From assembly GCA_019038695.1 (NCBI GenBank), contig JAHOYZ010000023.1, forward strand, positions 93,034 to 157,033: a stretch of 64,000 bases of DNA, in the 5' to 3' direction. Below the pieces are notes generated by a model that was not told the DNA's origin, did not search any database, and worked only from the letters and a program-made list of their open reading frames with translations. Shown here piece after piece: positions 42,922 to 51,408 of the stretch (position 1 is the stretch's first letter; each line of letters opens with the position of its first letter). This DNA is from Candidatus Zixiibacteriota bacterium. GTDB taxonomy: Bacteria; Zixibacteria; MSB-5A5; GN15; FEB-12. The translations under genes were made by a program, and so were the position numbers.

Positions 42922-44127
42922 ATGAACGAAACAATGCGTGTGTTTTTGCCCGTTATCTTTGCTGCCGGATTGGCGCTGGTTCTGGGTCTGATCGAACTGG
43001 CCCTGCTGCGTTTTCTAAATCGAGACTGGTGGCGAATTCGTATCATTCGCCTGGTTGCGATGGGATTACCAGTCTTCTGCGCTTTGGCGGTTGTCGGTTG
43101 GGGACTGGGTGAATACTATAGTATGAAGTTGTTGGCCTTTGTGTCCGCTGTTGCCGCTTTTATTGGTGCAGTGCTTCTGGTATCCCTGATGCTCTCCCTG
43201 CCTGTGACAGGACTGGTGCACTTTATCAGATGGTTGACCGATCGCTGTTTCTCGACACATATGCCTCAGGTAACAGAACGTACCAATCAAAAGCGACGTT
43301 TTTTCCTTAAAACCGTAGCGGCAACTATCCCTGTCGGAGCCCTGGGATTGGGAACCACCGGAATAGGGCGGGCAATGGGCAATATCAATATTCACCTCGT
43401 TCCAATTTTAATTAATAGCCTGCCATCAGAACTTGAGGGGCTGAGAATCCTTCACCTGTCGGATCTGCATTTGCGCCCCTTCTCGACACTAATCATGAAT
43501 GAAGTCCTTGCTGGGGCATCGGAGCTTGAACCTGATTTGATAGTTATTACCGGTGATGTTGCCGACGATCTGACTCTGCTACCCGAGACACTGGATGTTC
43601 TTTCCGGATTTGGAGCGCCCCTGGGGGCGTATGCTTGCCTGGGTAATCACGAATATTTTCGCGGTGTTACGCAGGTTCGCCGCATCCACGAGGCATCGCA
43701 AGTACCGCTTCTTGTCAACCAAACGATCCACCTCGAGAGGAATGGTCGCACCTTTGCGCTGGTGGGAATTGACGATCCCCGCTTCCTGAATGTCGCTGAT
43801 GATTCCTTCTTTGATCGCAGCCTTGAGGCGTCCAGGATCAGTAATCGCACCGCCGATTTTACTCTTCTATTGAGCCATCGTCCCGAGGTGCTCGAAGTTG
43901 CAGCATCCAGAGGCATTAATCTTGTCCTGGCCGGTCATACGCATGGCGGACAGATCGGCTTTTTGGGACGGTCGGTCTTTGAACCACTCTGGCCAGAGCG
44001 CTATCTCTGGGGACATTATCAACATGAGACAACCCACCTCTATACGTCCGCAGGAGCAGGACACTGGTTCCCCTTCCGACTGGGTTGTCCACCCGAGGCA
44101 CCTGTTATTGAGCTTCGGCGAGCGTGA
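42922..44127 (+). CDS. membrane-anchored metallophosphoesterase
   Basis: A 401-residue protein. About four hydrophobic segments occupy the first 120 residues. A soluble calcineurin-like phosphoesterase domain follows, with all metal motifs: LHLSDLHLRP (residues about 175-184), ITGDVADD, LGNHEYFRG and LAGHTHGGQIGF. The architecture matches YkuE/YaeI-like enzymes, which cleave phosphodiesters such as UDP-2,3-diacylglucosamine analogues or phosphatidyl lipids. The exact substrate is unknown. GGAGAT immediately precedes ATG 42922. Upstream bases 42798-42921 hold no gene. Confidence 0.9.
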   Translation: MNETMRVFLPVIFAAGLALVLGLIELALLRFLNRDWWRIRIIRLVAMGLPVFCALAVVGWGLGEYYSMKLLAFVSAVAAFIGAVLLVSLMLSLPVTGLVHFIRWLTDRCFSTHMPQVTERTNQKRRFFLKTVAATIPVGALGLGTTGIGRAMGNINIHLVPILINSLPSELEGLRILHLSDLHLRPFSTLIMNEVLAGASELEPDLIVITGDVADDLTLLPETLDVLSGFGAPLGAYACLGNHEYFRGVTQVRRIHEASQVPLLVNQTIHLERNGRTFALVGIDDPRFLNVADDSFFDRSLEASRISNRTADFTLLLSHRPEVLEVAASRGINLVLAGHTHGGQIGFLGRSVFEPLWPERYLWGHYQHETTHLYTSAGAGHWFPFRLGCPPEAPVIELRRA

Positions 44128-44225
44128 TAGTGGCCTTCGATCAACCCCGATTCCCCTATGACACTGCATAATAATTGATGTTCTTTTTTTACTAAGCGTG
44201 CACTTTTTAGCTTGCAAAGATTTTT

Positions 44226-44243
44226 CAAAAGTTGGAACTTTTG
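44226..44243. promoter_or_regulatory. 18-base perfect palindrome upstream of the SWIB gene
   Basis: CAAAAGTT-GG-AACTTTTG is a perfect inverted repeat with a two-base centre and no T-run after it. It looks like a dimeric regulator's operator. A possible -10 TATCTT lies at 44267-44272, so the palindrome would sit just above or at the -35 position. Confidence 0.45.
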
Positions 44244-44356
44244 TGAGGACGTCGGTAGGGTTGGTTTATCTTAGTGTCTTGTTCCGCGACGTTCATAGAG
44301 GAATGAAAGATATACGCAAAGCTGACTGATAAACCTTAGTGCTTAAGGAGCAACAG

Positions 44357-44839
44357 ATGCCAGTAGCAAAGAAGAAGAAACCAGCGGCGAAGAAGAGAGT
44401 GGCCAAGAAGGCTGCCCCGAAGAAGAAAGCCGCACCGAAGAAGAAGGTAGCCGCCAAGAAGGCTGCCCCGAAGAAGAAAGCTGCTGCCAAGAAGACAGCC
44501 ACGCGCAAGAAAGCCACGACGCGCAAGCCAGCTGCTCGTAAGGCTGCCCCAAGGAAAAAGGCCACGACCAAGAAGAAAGCCACGAAGCGGAAACCGAACG
44601 CAGCTTTCATGCGTCCGATGACTCTCTCTGATGCGCTGGGTGCAGTGGTGGGCAAGAAGGCGATACCTCGCACGCAGGTCACCAAGAAGCTCTGGGCTTA
44701 TATCAAGAAGAACGAGCTTCAGGACAACATCAATCGTCGGATGATCAACGCTGACGAAAAGCTGAAAAAGCTCTTCGGCGGCAAGAAGAAGGTCTCGATG
44801 TTTGAGATGACCAAACTGGTATCCAAACACATGGAATAG
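44357..44839 (+). CDS. histone H1-like basic tail fused to a SWIB domain
   Basis: From ATG 44357 (AAGGAG seven bases upstream) the product has 160 residues. The first 85 are almost entirely Lys, Ala, Pro, Arg and Thr in KKAAPKK-type repeats, like bacterial histone H1 analogues, and should bind DNA nonspecifically. The last 75 are a SWIB/MDM2-type domain (SDALGAVVGKKAIPRTQV, TKKLWAYIKKNELQD, MINADEKLKKLF). Similar fusions occur in Chlamydiae and some FCB bacteria (family knowledge). It probably acts in nucleoid packaging. It is followed by a strong terminator at 44867-44894. Confidence 0.88.
   Translation: MPVAKKKKPAAKKRVAKKAAPKKKAAPKKKVAAKKAAPKKKAAAKKTATRKKATTRKPAARKAAPRKKATTKKKATKRKPNAAFMRPMTLSDALGAVVGKKAIPRTQVTKKLWAYIKKNELQDNINRRMINADEKLKKLFGGKKKVSMFEMTKLVSKHME
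44402..44481 (+). repeat. in-frame direct repeat in the basic tail coding sequence
   Basis: A 29-base unit occurs identically at 44402-44430 and 44453-44481. It encodes the AKKAAPKKKA-type repeat. The surrounding 200 bases are further diverged copies. Confidence 0.8.
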
Positions 44840-44866
44840 CTATCTCCCCTGTGGAGAGCTTCTCAA

Positions 44867-44894
44867 GGGTCGACATTTTGTCGGCCCTTTTTTT
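44867..44894 (+). terminator. rho-independent terminator after the SWIB gene
   Basis: GGGTCGACA and TGTCGGCCC pair with one wobble around a short T-rich loop, followed by seven T. It lies 27 bases after the SWIB gene stop. Confidence 0.85.
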
Positions 44895-44972
44895 GTCTAA
44901 CTTTCCTTCCTCGTCCTTATACACTATATTGACCGTAGTAGAGACAGACACACGAAACTCGGTGGCATCAAG

Positions 44973-47099
44973 ATGAACATCCGAATGCGATTCACTTCAA
45001 TTCTTTTGGTCCTTCTGCTGATTCTGACAGCATCTCCCGATTTGTTCAGCCAGGGGCATATTGGTCCGCCCTCAACTAGAGTAGGAATGATTGTGGATAC
45101 AATCCACGGCGTGGCGATTGAGGACCCATACCGTTGGCTTGAGGATAGCCAGACGGACGAGGTTATCGCCTGGACCGAAAAACAAAACCAGTACTTTCGC
45201 TCATATGTCGATAGCTATCCCGGCCGGGCCAAGCTGGCTGGGCGAATAAGTGAACTGATGACAGTGGGGTCGGTATCATCCCCGTCTGTGCGAGGTGATA
45301 ACTACTTTTACTACCGTCGTGATGGAGACCAGAACCATTCGATTCTTTACCGGAAACATGGCCTCAATGGCGAGCCGGAAGTGATTATCGACCCCAATAC
45401 TTTTTCCGAGGATGGCACAGTAGCGCTGGACTGGTTGTACTTATCTCCGGACGGCTCTTTGACGGCATACGGGAAATCTAACTCAGGCTCCGAACGTTCG
45501 ACGCTGTTTCTGATGCGAACCGATGACCAATCACTATTGATTGATACAATTCCTTTTACCCGGGGAGTGTCGCTGGCGTGGTTGCCGGACAACAGTGGTT
45601 TCTACTACACACGGTTCGCGACAATCGGCGAAGTACCCGAGGAGGACAACGATTATTACCGTCGTGTATTCCTGCATACCATTGGGCAGCGCTGGGAGAA
45701 TGATCCTCTGATCTATGAGAACAAAGATGACAAGACAGCCTGGCCAGGAGTGAGCCTTTCTCCGGACGGTACCAAGCTGGTAATCTCTGTTTTTCAGGGC
45801 TGGTCGCGGAGTGATCTCTATTTCAAAGACCTATCTGATCCGGAATCAAAGTTGGTGAAAATCAATGGTTCGCACGAGGGCAATCTGAGCGCACATCCTC
45901 TCGATGATTGTTTCTTTGTCCGGTCAAACTACGAGGCGCCCCGCTACCGACTGCTGAAAGGAACCTATGACCAGCCAGGGGCTGAGCACTGGCAGGTGAT
46001 TATCCCCGAGCGCGAGTCTATTGCGCAGTCCTTCATGGTGGTTGATAGTCTGATAGTTCTGCGATCCCTAAGCAAAGCGCATACGGTGATTGAGATATTC
46101 GATACTAATGGTGGGCCAGTAAAGACACTACAACTACCAACAATAGGAACGGCCTCTCGACTAAGCGGCGAACACGACGGTCATGAACTGTTTTTTCGTT
46201 TCTCGTCATTCAACAATCCATCTACGGTATTGCGATATGACTTTGATCGGGACACTATCGACACCTTTGACCAGGTTCCGGCTGGCATCGATGTGTCATC
46301 TATTGAAGTGACCCAGGTCTGGTACAAGTCAGTCGATGGCACACCGGTATCAATGTTTGTGGTCCATCGTGATGATGTAGCATTGAATGGTCAGAACCCA
46401 ACCTACCTGAGCGGCTATGGCGGATTCAATGTCAACGAGACGCCGTATTTCTCGCGCCTGATCGCTTTCTGGGTTAATCGTGGAGGTGTGTATGCGCTAC
46501 CCAATCTGCGCGGTGGTGGAGAGTATGGTGAGGAATGGCATCAAGCGGGAATGCTTGAAAACAAACAGAATAGCTTCGATGATTTCATCGCCGCCGCCGA
46601 GTATCTGATCGCCGAGGGGTACACATCTCCCGAACATCTCCTGCTGTCTGGTGGTTCCAACGGTGGCCTTCTGGTCGGAGCGGTTGTCAACCAGCGACCC
46701 GATCTTTGCAAGGCAGTCGTCTGCTCAGTGCCGCTTTTGGATATGATTCGCTACCATCAATTTCTGATTGCTCGGCTATGGATACCGGAGTATGGATCGA
46801 GTGAAGATTCGACCCAGTTTGAGTTCATTTATGCCTACTCACCCTACCATAATGTCAAGAAGAGCGCAGATTATCCCGCCATTTTGTTTAAGGCCTCGGA
46901 ATCAGATGGCCGCGTTCATCCTATGCACGCGCGCAAAATGACCGCGCTGTTGCAGGCACAAACAGGTCCTGACAATCCGATCCTGCTTCGTCTGGAAACC
47001 AAGGCTGGTCATGGTCAGGGTAAACCGACCAGTAAACGGATAGAGGACAAGGTTGACACTTGGTGTTTCATATTCAGAACCCTGGGATTGGACATGTAG
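44973..47099 (+). CDS. secreted prolyl oligopeptidase (S9A)
   Basis: A 708-residue serine peptidase that cleaves short peptides after proline. A signal peptide (about 1-25, ILLVLLLILTASPDLFS) suggests export. The N-terminal entry YRWLEDSQTDEVIAWTEKQN, a seven-bladed propeller domain and the C-terminal alpha/beta hydrolase domain are complete. The catalytic Ser562 is in LSGGSNGGLL and His680 in KAGHGQGKPT. The aspartate lies in the ASESDGRVHP segment. Length is normal for the family. The next gene starts 11 bases after the stop, but the functions do not suggest a shared pathway. Confidence 0.93.
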   Translation: MNIRMRFTSILLVLLLILTASPDLFSQGHIGPPSTRVGMIVDTIHGVAIEDPYRWLEDSQTDEVIAWTEKQNQYFRSYVDSYPGRAKLAGRISELMTVGSVSSPSVRGDNYFYYRRDGDQNHSILYRKHGLNGEPEVIIDPNTFSEDGTVALDWLYLSPDGSLTAYGKSNSGSERSTLFLMRTDDQSLLIDTIPFTRGVSLAWLPDNSGFYYTRFATIGEVPEEDNDYYRRVFLHTIGQRWENDPLIYENKDDKTAWPGVSLSPDGTKLVISVFQGWSRSDLYFKDLSDPESKLVKINGSHEGNLSAHPLDDCFFVRSNYEAPRYRLLKGTYDQPGAEHWQVIIPERESIAQSFMVVDSLIVLRSLSKAHTVIEIFDTNGGPVKTLQLPTIGTASRLSGEHDGHELFFRFSSFNNPSTVLRYDFDRDTIDTFDQVPAGIDVSSIEVTQVWYKSVDGTPVSMFVVHRDDVALNGQNPTYLSGYGGFNVNETPYFSRLIAFWVNRGGVYALPNLRGGGEYGEEWHQAGMLENKQNSFDDFIAAAEYLIAEGYTSPEHLLLSGGSNGGLLVGAVVNQRPDLCKAVVCSVPLLDMIRYHQFLIARLWIPEYGSSEDSTQFEFIYAYSPYHNVKKSADYPAILFKASESDGRVHPMHARKMTALLQAQTGPDNPILLRLETKAGHGQGKPTSKRIEDKVDTWCFIFRTLGLDM

Positions 47100-47109
47100 G
47101 GGGAGGATC

Positions 47110-48306
47110 ATGCGACATATTGTTCTGATATCGTGTGTAAGTAAGAAAAGAGCGACCGCGAAGCCTGCAGGAGAGCTATACATAAGCCCTCTCTTCAAGA
47201 AAAGTCTCGACTATGCTCGTCACATGAAACCCGACGAGATTCTTGTTCTGTCGGCCAAACACGGTCTGCTACAGCTTGATACCGTTATTGACCCGTATGA
47301 ATTGACCTTGAATAAGATGTCTGCTAGGGATGTAAGAGAGTGGGGAAATTGGGTTTTATCACAGCTCGGAGAGGTTGCGGACCTTCAACACGATCACTTC
47401 ACGTTTCTGGCTTCCGAGAAATATCGAAAGCATCTTCTTCCACATATCACCACCTTCTCTGTGCCGATGGAGGGACTCACTATCGGAAGACAGCTTCAGT
47501 TCCTATCACAACCCATCAACGCGACAAGCAAGAATGTGGAGGAGAACATAGGAGACAGGCTGGTGGAGCAGGGCCGAGTGCTTTTTCAATCGGAACGAAT
47601 AGAGGACAACCTGTTTACTCATGATCCTGATGCGAATGCGCTCGTTAACGATATTGAGCACTTCCCTCATGCCTATGTGCTGGCTTGTTTGGCTGATTTT
47701 CAGGTCAAAGCAGAAGTAGCGTGGGGTGTGCCTTATCACTTGAAACACCAGCTTGGAAGTTTTGATTTCTCAGTGCTGTCCCGGCAGTCGGAGAGCGACA
47801 TCATACATATGATGCAAGATTCTGGACATCGGTTCTGGCGCGTCGTTGCCCAACGATCCTTTCGGGCGATCAGACGTATTGAAGGTGAATACGCGGGGGA
47901 TGCATCTCTAATATGGACAGGTTCCCCGTCCAGTGCGGAAGTTGTCTACCGGTTTCTTGAGTTTGAGGGTATGGGACCAAAGATAGCAACCATGGCAACA
48001 AACATACTAGCTCGGGAACTAAAAATCCCCATGAGTGATTATTACTCCATTGACATATCTGTTGACCGGCACATAAGACGCGTGTTTCAGAGACTTGGAT
48101 TAGTCCCTGACGGTGCAACCAGCGAGCAGATAATTTTTCGAGCCCGTTCGCTTTCACCTGGTTTTCCGGGACTTTTGGATTTCCCATGTTTTGAGATTGG
48201 TCGGAAATGGTGCAGACCGGAGAATCCTGACTGTCCTGATTGTCTTATGCGAGATTGTTGTCCAAGCTCAAAATCACAAGACACCGAACCCTGTCCAGAT
48301 AATTGA
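47110..48306 (+). CDS. DUF6884-like domain fused to an endonuclease III-type Fe-S glycosylase
   Basis: From ATG 47110 (GGGGGAGG upstream) the product has 398 residues. The N-terminal 160 match a DUF6884/YaaA-like domain: ISCVSKKRATAKPAGELYIS, then ILVLSAKHGLL and a DPYELTL end. The C-terminal 220 form an HhH-GPD base-excision glycosylase. Its helix-hairpin-helix loop is EGMGPKIA with catalytic Lys291, the catalytic Asp319 is in VDRHIRRV, and four cluster cysteines C368, C375, C378 and C384 show the C-x6-C-x2-C-x5-C spacing of endonuclease III. Lys and Asp both being kept implies glycosylase and AP-lyase activity. The fusion is unusual. The N-terminal domain may recognise a modified base; this is inference. 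Confidence 0.85.
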   Translation: MRHIVLISCVSKKRATAKPAGELYISPLFKKSLDYARHMKPDEILVLSAKHGLLQLDTVIDPYELTLNKMSARDVREWGNWVLSQLGEVADLQHDHFTFLASEKYRKHLLPHITTFSVPMEGLTIGRQLQFLSQPINATSKNVEENIGDRLVEQGRVLFQSERIEDNLFTHDPDANALVNDIEHFPHAYVLACLADFQVKAEVAWGVPYHLKHQLGSFDFSVLSRQSESDIIHMMQDSGHRFWRVVAQRSFRAIRRIEGEYAGDASLIWTGSPSSAEVVYRFLEFEGMGPKIATMATNILARELKIPMSDYYSIDISVDRHIRRVFQRLGLVPDGATSEQIIFRARSLSPGFPGLLDFPCFEIGRKWCRPENPDCPDCLMRDCCPSSKSQDTEPCPDN

Positions 48307-48414
48307 AGTTGATCCGGCGGTCTGACTTTTGACATTCAGAGACAAGACTGACTATCCTTGATCTTTCATTTCACTTGGAGGTCTTTTCTCATCAGTCATA
48401 CCATTTGCTCCTTA

Positions 48415-48660
48415 CTATTTAACTTCTTCTGCCCAGAAATAGGTACCGTCATACTTTTTCAAAACAGCTTTCAAAAACCTTTTTGGATCTGTAGTTGGAT
48501 CAACATCCTCTATATCATCTCCATATCTTGCAATAAACTCGGCATCAGACATCAGCTCTTTTTTAATCGCAAGAATACATTTTACCTTACTTTCATCAAT
48601 GAATAGAGTGGCATGAAGTTTCTTGCCTTTATTCTTTAACGTGAATAACTGTACTTTCAT
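48415..48660 (-). CDS. small hypothetical protein
   Basis: An 81-residue protein that I do not recognise. Composition is natural, with alternating beta and helix (MKVQLFTLKNKGKKLHATLF; ILAIKKELMSDAEFI) and an acidic centre (GDDIEDVDPTTDP). A good ribosome binding site (GAGG five bases before ATG 48660) supports expression. There are no membrane segments. It reads leftward between two rightward genes. Confidence 0.6.
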   Translation of the reverse strand: MKVQLFTLKNKGKKLHATLFIDESKVKCILAIKKELMSDAEFIARYGDDIEDVDPTTDPKRFLKAVLKKYDGTYFWAEEVK

Positions 48661-48843
48661 AAGATCCTCTTCACCCTATTGTACGGTTTATCGGATCAAT
48701 TCAACAGCTAATTTCCAGTTGAATGTTAACACAGAAGACGGGCTTGCCGGGGAATAATAATTGCGTTTCTCCTGTCCGTCCATTAGATTCGAAGCGGTTG
48801 CCAAACAGGGTGTCGGTAAACTCATTGCGTGGGAGGGAGTGTA

Positions 48844-49737
48844 ATGAAGCATCTGGTGAGTCTTATTCTATTGGGCGTTGCCCTTTCCGTGCTTGCTTGC
48901 GACGAAGACACAACCGAAACGGGATTGAACGGCCTAACGACTTTCATTGTCAGACTTGATGTCTTGGATAGCATTGGCGTGGCTGTGCCCAATCTGCGTG
49001 TCAGTTCATGGAATCACATCGCATGGATTGAAAACAACGATAATATCTCCACATCTGGAGTATCACAAAAATCAATGGTGCCAATGAGCACTACCACGAT
49101 CAGTTTCGCGCTACCTGTTGCAAGTGATTATGCGCTGGGTATCCACGACCTTGATAACAGCGAACTAAATTCATTCAATGGCACCGGAGACGCTGGTGTC
49201 TACGAGATTGAGTGGTCGGCCGATGGTCTCCATAGTGGTGCCTACAAGTACACTGTTGAAGCTTCTGATTGGAGTGATACCAAATACGCATATCTCCACA
49301 AATTTTCTATTCTTGGGGACTCAATCGGTTACACCAACGCCAGCGGAGTATTCGAAACCACCCATCGGCCGTATTTTCCGAACACTTATGACCTGGGACC
49401 ACAACCAAGAATGAGTGAAATAGGTGAGTTGGCAGGCACGTTTGACATCCTTGACACTGTTCGTTTTGTCCTGACCGATACCAGCACGTGGCCATTGAAG
49501 TATATGTATTTCGACTCAGTGGTGACCAGTGGACAGAATGTCTATACCGTCACTTGGATTCCGGTAGAATTGGATTGTGTATCCGTCTCAAATCCCGGTT
49601 CTGATGCCATTCAAAGAAGTGGTGACAAAGATGTGAGAGAGGGAATGAGTACTGAGAACACGGATCAAACCAGTGAGGAAGATGAATTGCCAACCGAGTA
49701 TAAGTTGTATCAGAACTTTCCGAACCCGTTCAACTGA
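48844..49737 (+). CDS. lipoprotein ending in a truncated Por-type sorting tail
   Basis: From ATG 48844 (GGGAGG upstream) the product has 297 residues. The start MKHLVSLILLGVALSVLACDED is a lipoprotein signal with lipobox SVLAC. The centre is beta-rich and of unknown family (IVRLDVLDSIGVAVPNL; GDAGVYEIEWSADG). The end ELPTEYKLYQNFPNPFN is the opening of a Por-type (T9SS-like) C-terminal domain, which normally continues for about 70 more residues; here a stop follows PNPFN. A hairpin-rich repeat begins a few bases later (49746-49798). The tail was probably lost when that element inserted or by a local deletion. Confidence 0.7.
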   Translation: MKHLVSLILLGVALSVLACDEDTTETGLNGLTTFIVRLDVLDSIGVAVPNLRVSSWNHIAWIENNDNISTSGVSQKSMVPMSTTTISFALPVASDYALGIHDLDNSELNSFNGTGDAGVYEIEWSADGLHSGAYKYTVEASDWSDTKYAYLHKFSILGDSIGYTNASGVFETTHRPYFPNTYDLGPQPRMSEIGELAGTFDILDTVRFVLTDTSTWPLKYMYFDSVVTSGQNVYTVTWIPVELDCVSVSNPGSDAIQRSGDKDVREGMSTENTDQTSEEDELPTEYKLYQNFPNPFN

Positions 49738-49745
49738 GTCTTGCA

Positions 49746-49798
49746 GGTCAGGTTACTTGCAACCTGACGCATTCGTCAGGACCGAAAAGAACCTGACC
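49746..49798. repeat. nested palindromic repeat element
   Basis: GTCAGGTT-N6-AACCTGAC (49747-49768) is followed by GTCAGG-N11-CCTGAC (49775-49797). The first left arm also pairs with AACCTGACC at 49790-49798, so four related arms can form one or two hairpins. It lies nine bases after the truncated lipoprotein stop, with no T-run. Confidence 0.6.
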
Positions 49799-50011
49799 GA
49801 CTTCCCCCAATTCCATTCTTCCAATCCTGCCGCGCAACCTTTTCTCCGCTGGTCCGTCAAATACTATTAACAAGAGGATTTCGCCCGGTCAGATAGTGTT
49901 GCCGGTTGGCAGAATGCTGTGCCCACTTTGGTATTGGGTTGGAAACCTGAAAAGACATTGAATACGGAAGACAAACGACATGCTGCCATTTATGGAATCT
50001 GAAGGATAACT

Positions 50012-51346
50012 ATGAAACTCAAATCAAAGAAAACTCTGTTTATCGGCCTGGGTGTGGTGGTCGTTGCGGCCATTGTTATACTCAATCTCACCGCCTCGAA
50101 CGGTAATGAAACATCGGTTCAGGCCGACCTGGCCTATGTTGACGACATCTCCGAAATTGTCACCGCTTCGGGACGAATACAGCCCCAAACCAAGGTTGAT
50201 ATTACCGCCGAGGTTTCGGCTCAGATCGTAGAGATTTACATTAGTGAAGGTGATCTCGTTGTCAAAGGTCAGCCATTACTTCTTCTGGACACAATTCAGC
50301 TTCGGGCCGATGTGGCTCAGGCACGTTTCAGTCTCGAAGAAATCCTGGCACGCACCGAAGCTGCGCGGTCGCAATTTAAGCAGAGTGAACTGGAGTTTGA
50401 ACGGCAGTCTCGCCTGTACGATAAGGAGCTGACTTCAGAGACGGTATACACCAACGTGAAGTTCGCCTCTGAAAACTCCAAGGCCAACCTCGAAGCGATG
50501 GTGGCCCAGTCCAAGACCGGGCGTGCTCGTCTGGAGCAGGCCGCCGATCGGTTGAGCAAAACACGAATTATGGCTCCAATGGATGGTGTGATTACTTACC
50601 TGAACGCCGAGGTGGGTGAAATCGCCCAGGCACAGACATCGTTTACCCAGGGAAAAACACTCATGACTGTGGCGGATCTGTCAGTCTTTGAAGTCGAGGT
50701 CGATGTTGACGAAACCGAAATCGCCATGCTGAATGTTGGACAGGAAACCGAAATACGTGTCGATGCCTACCGGGATACTTCGTTTGTTGGCGAGGTAGTG
50801 GAGATCGGCAATTCGGCAACTATTACAGGACAGGGAACCGAGAACTACACAACCAGTTTCCGTGTCAAGGTTCGTTTCGCCGAGACAGATGCTGTCCTCA
50901 GACCAGGTATGTCGGCGACTGTCGATGTGACAACTGACAGAGTCGAAGATGCGTTGCTGATTCCATACGCGTCGGTGGTTACACGCGAGATAGATGTTGA
51001 TTCACTCCAAGCTAAGGATGATGACGACGACAGTGGAGGGCTGGTACAAACCGTTAATGCTGCCGAAGCCGATGACGTGACCGAAGAGGAGGTCTCCGAC
51101 GAGAAGAAAAAGAAGTCGGAGAAGGTCAAGAAAACCGGTGTGTTTGTGATTAGCGACGGTATCGCCCGGTTCGTGGAAGTGACGACAGGTATTGCCGATG
51201 AACGCAACCTCGTAGCCCTGAGTGGTGTCAATGAAGGTGACACAATCATATCAGGTACGTTCCAGACGTTGCGTAAGCTATCCGACAGCGACGAAGTGAA
51301 AATCGACGAGCTGTCGCTGGAGAAGATGGAGAACGGCGACCATTGA
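50012..51346 (+). CDS. MacA-like periplasmic adaptor of an ABC exporter
   Basis: A 444-residue membrane-fusion (HlyD/MacA-type) protein. A TM anchor at residues 8-26 is followed by a lipoyl-like segment (TASGRIQPQTKVDITAEVSAQIVEIYI), a long coiled-coil hairpin (about 95-185), the second lipoyl half (MAPMDGVITYLNAEVGEIA) and a beta-barrel domain. Between the barrel and the terminal domain is an acidic then lysine-rich insert (about residues 332-373: DDDDDSGG to EKKKKSEKVKK). It heads a run with two permeases; the ATPase that normally completes the exporter is not adjacent. Confidence 0.9.
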   Translation: MKLKSKKTLFIGLGVVVVAAIVILNLTASNGNETSVQADLAYVDDISEIVTASGRIQPQTKVDITAEVSAQIVEIYISEGDLVVKGQPLLLLDTIQLRADVAQARFSLEEILARTEAARSQFKQSELEFERQSRLYDKELTSETVYTNVKFASENSKANLEAMVAQSKTGRARLEQAADRLSKTRIMAPMDGVITYLNAEVGEIAQAQTSFTQGKTLMTVADLSVFEVEVDVDETEIAMLNVGQETEIRVDAYRDTSFVGEVVEIGNSATITGQGTENYTTSFRVKVRFAETDAVLRPGMSATVDVTTDRVEDALLIPYASVVTREIDVDSLQAKDDDDDSGGLVQTVNAAEADDVTEEEVSDEKKKKSEKVKKTGVFVISDGIARFVEVTTGIADERNLVALSGVNEGDTIISGTFQTLRKLSDSDEVKIDELSLEKMENGDH

Positions 51347-51408
51347 GAATGGGCGACCATTGATCATCCAATGCAACCCTTGCCAACTATGAGACTGGAT
51401 ACAAGCAT

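Noticed and set aside
48329..48358. TTGACA-N18-TATCCT promoter pointing into the leftward small gene
   Set aside because: Reasonable boxes but no downstream rightward gene or terminator; an antisense role is speculation.
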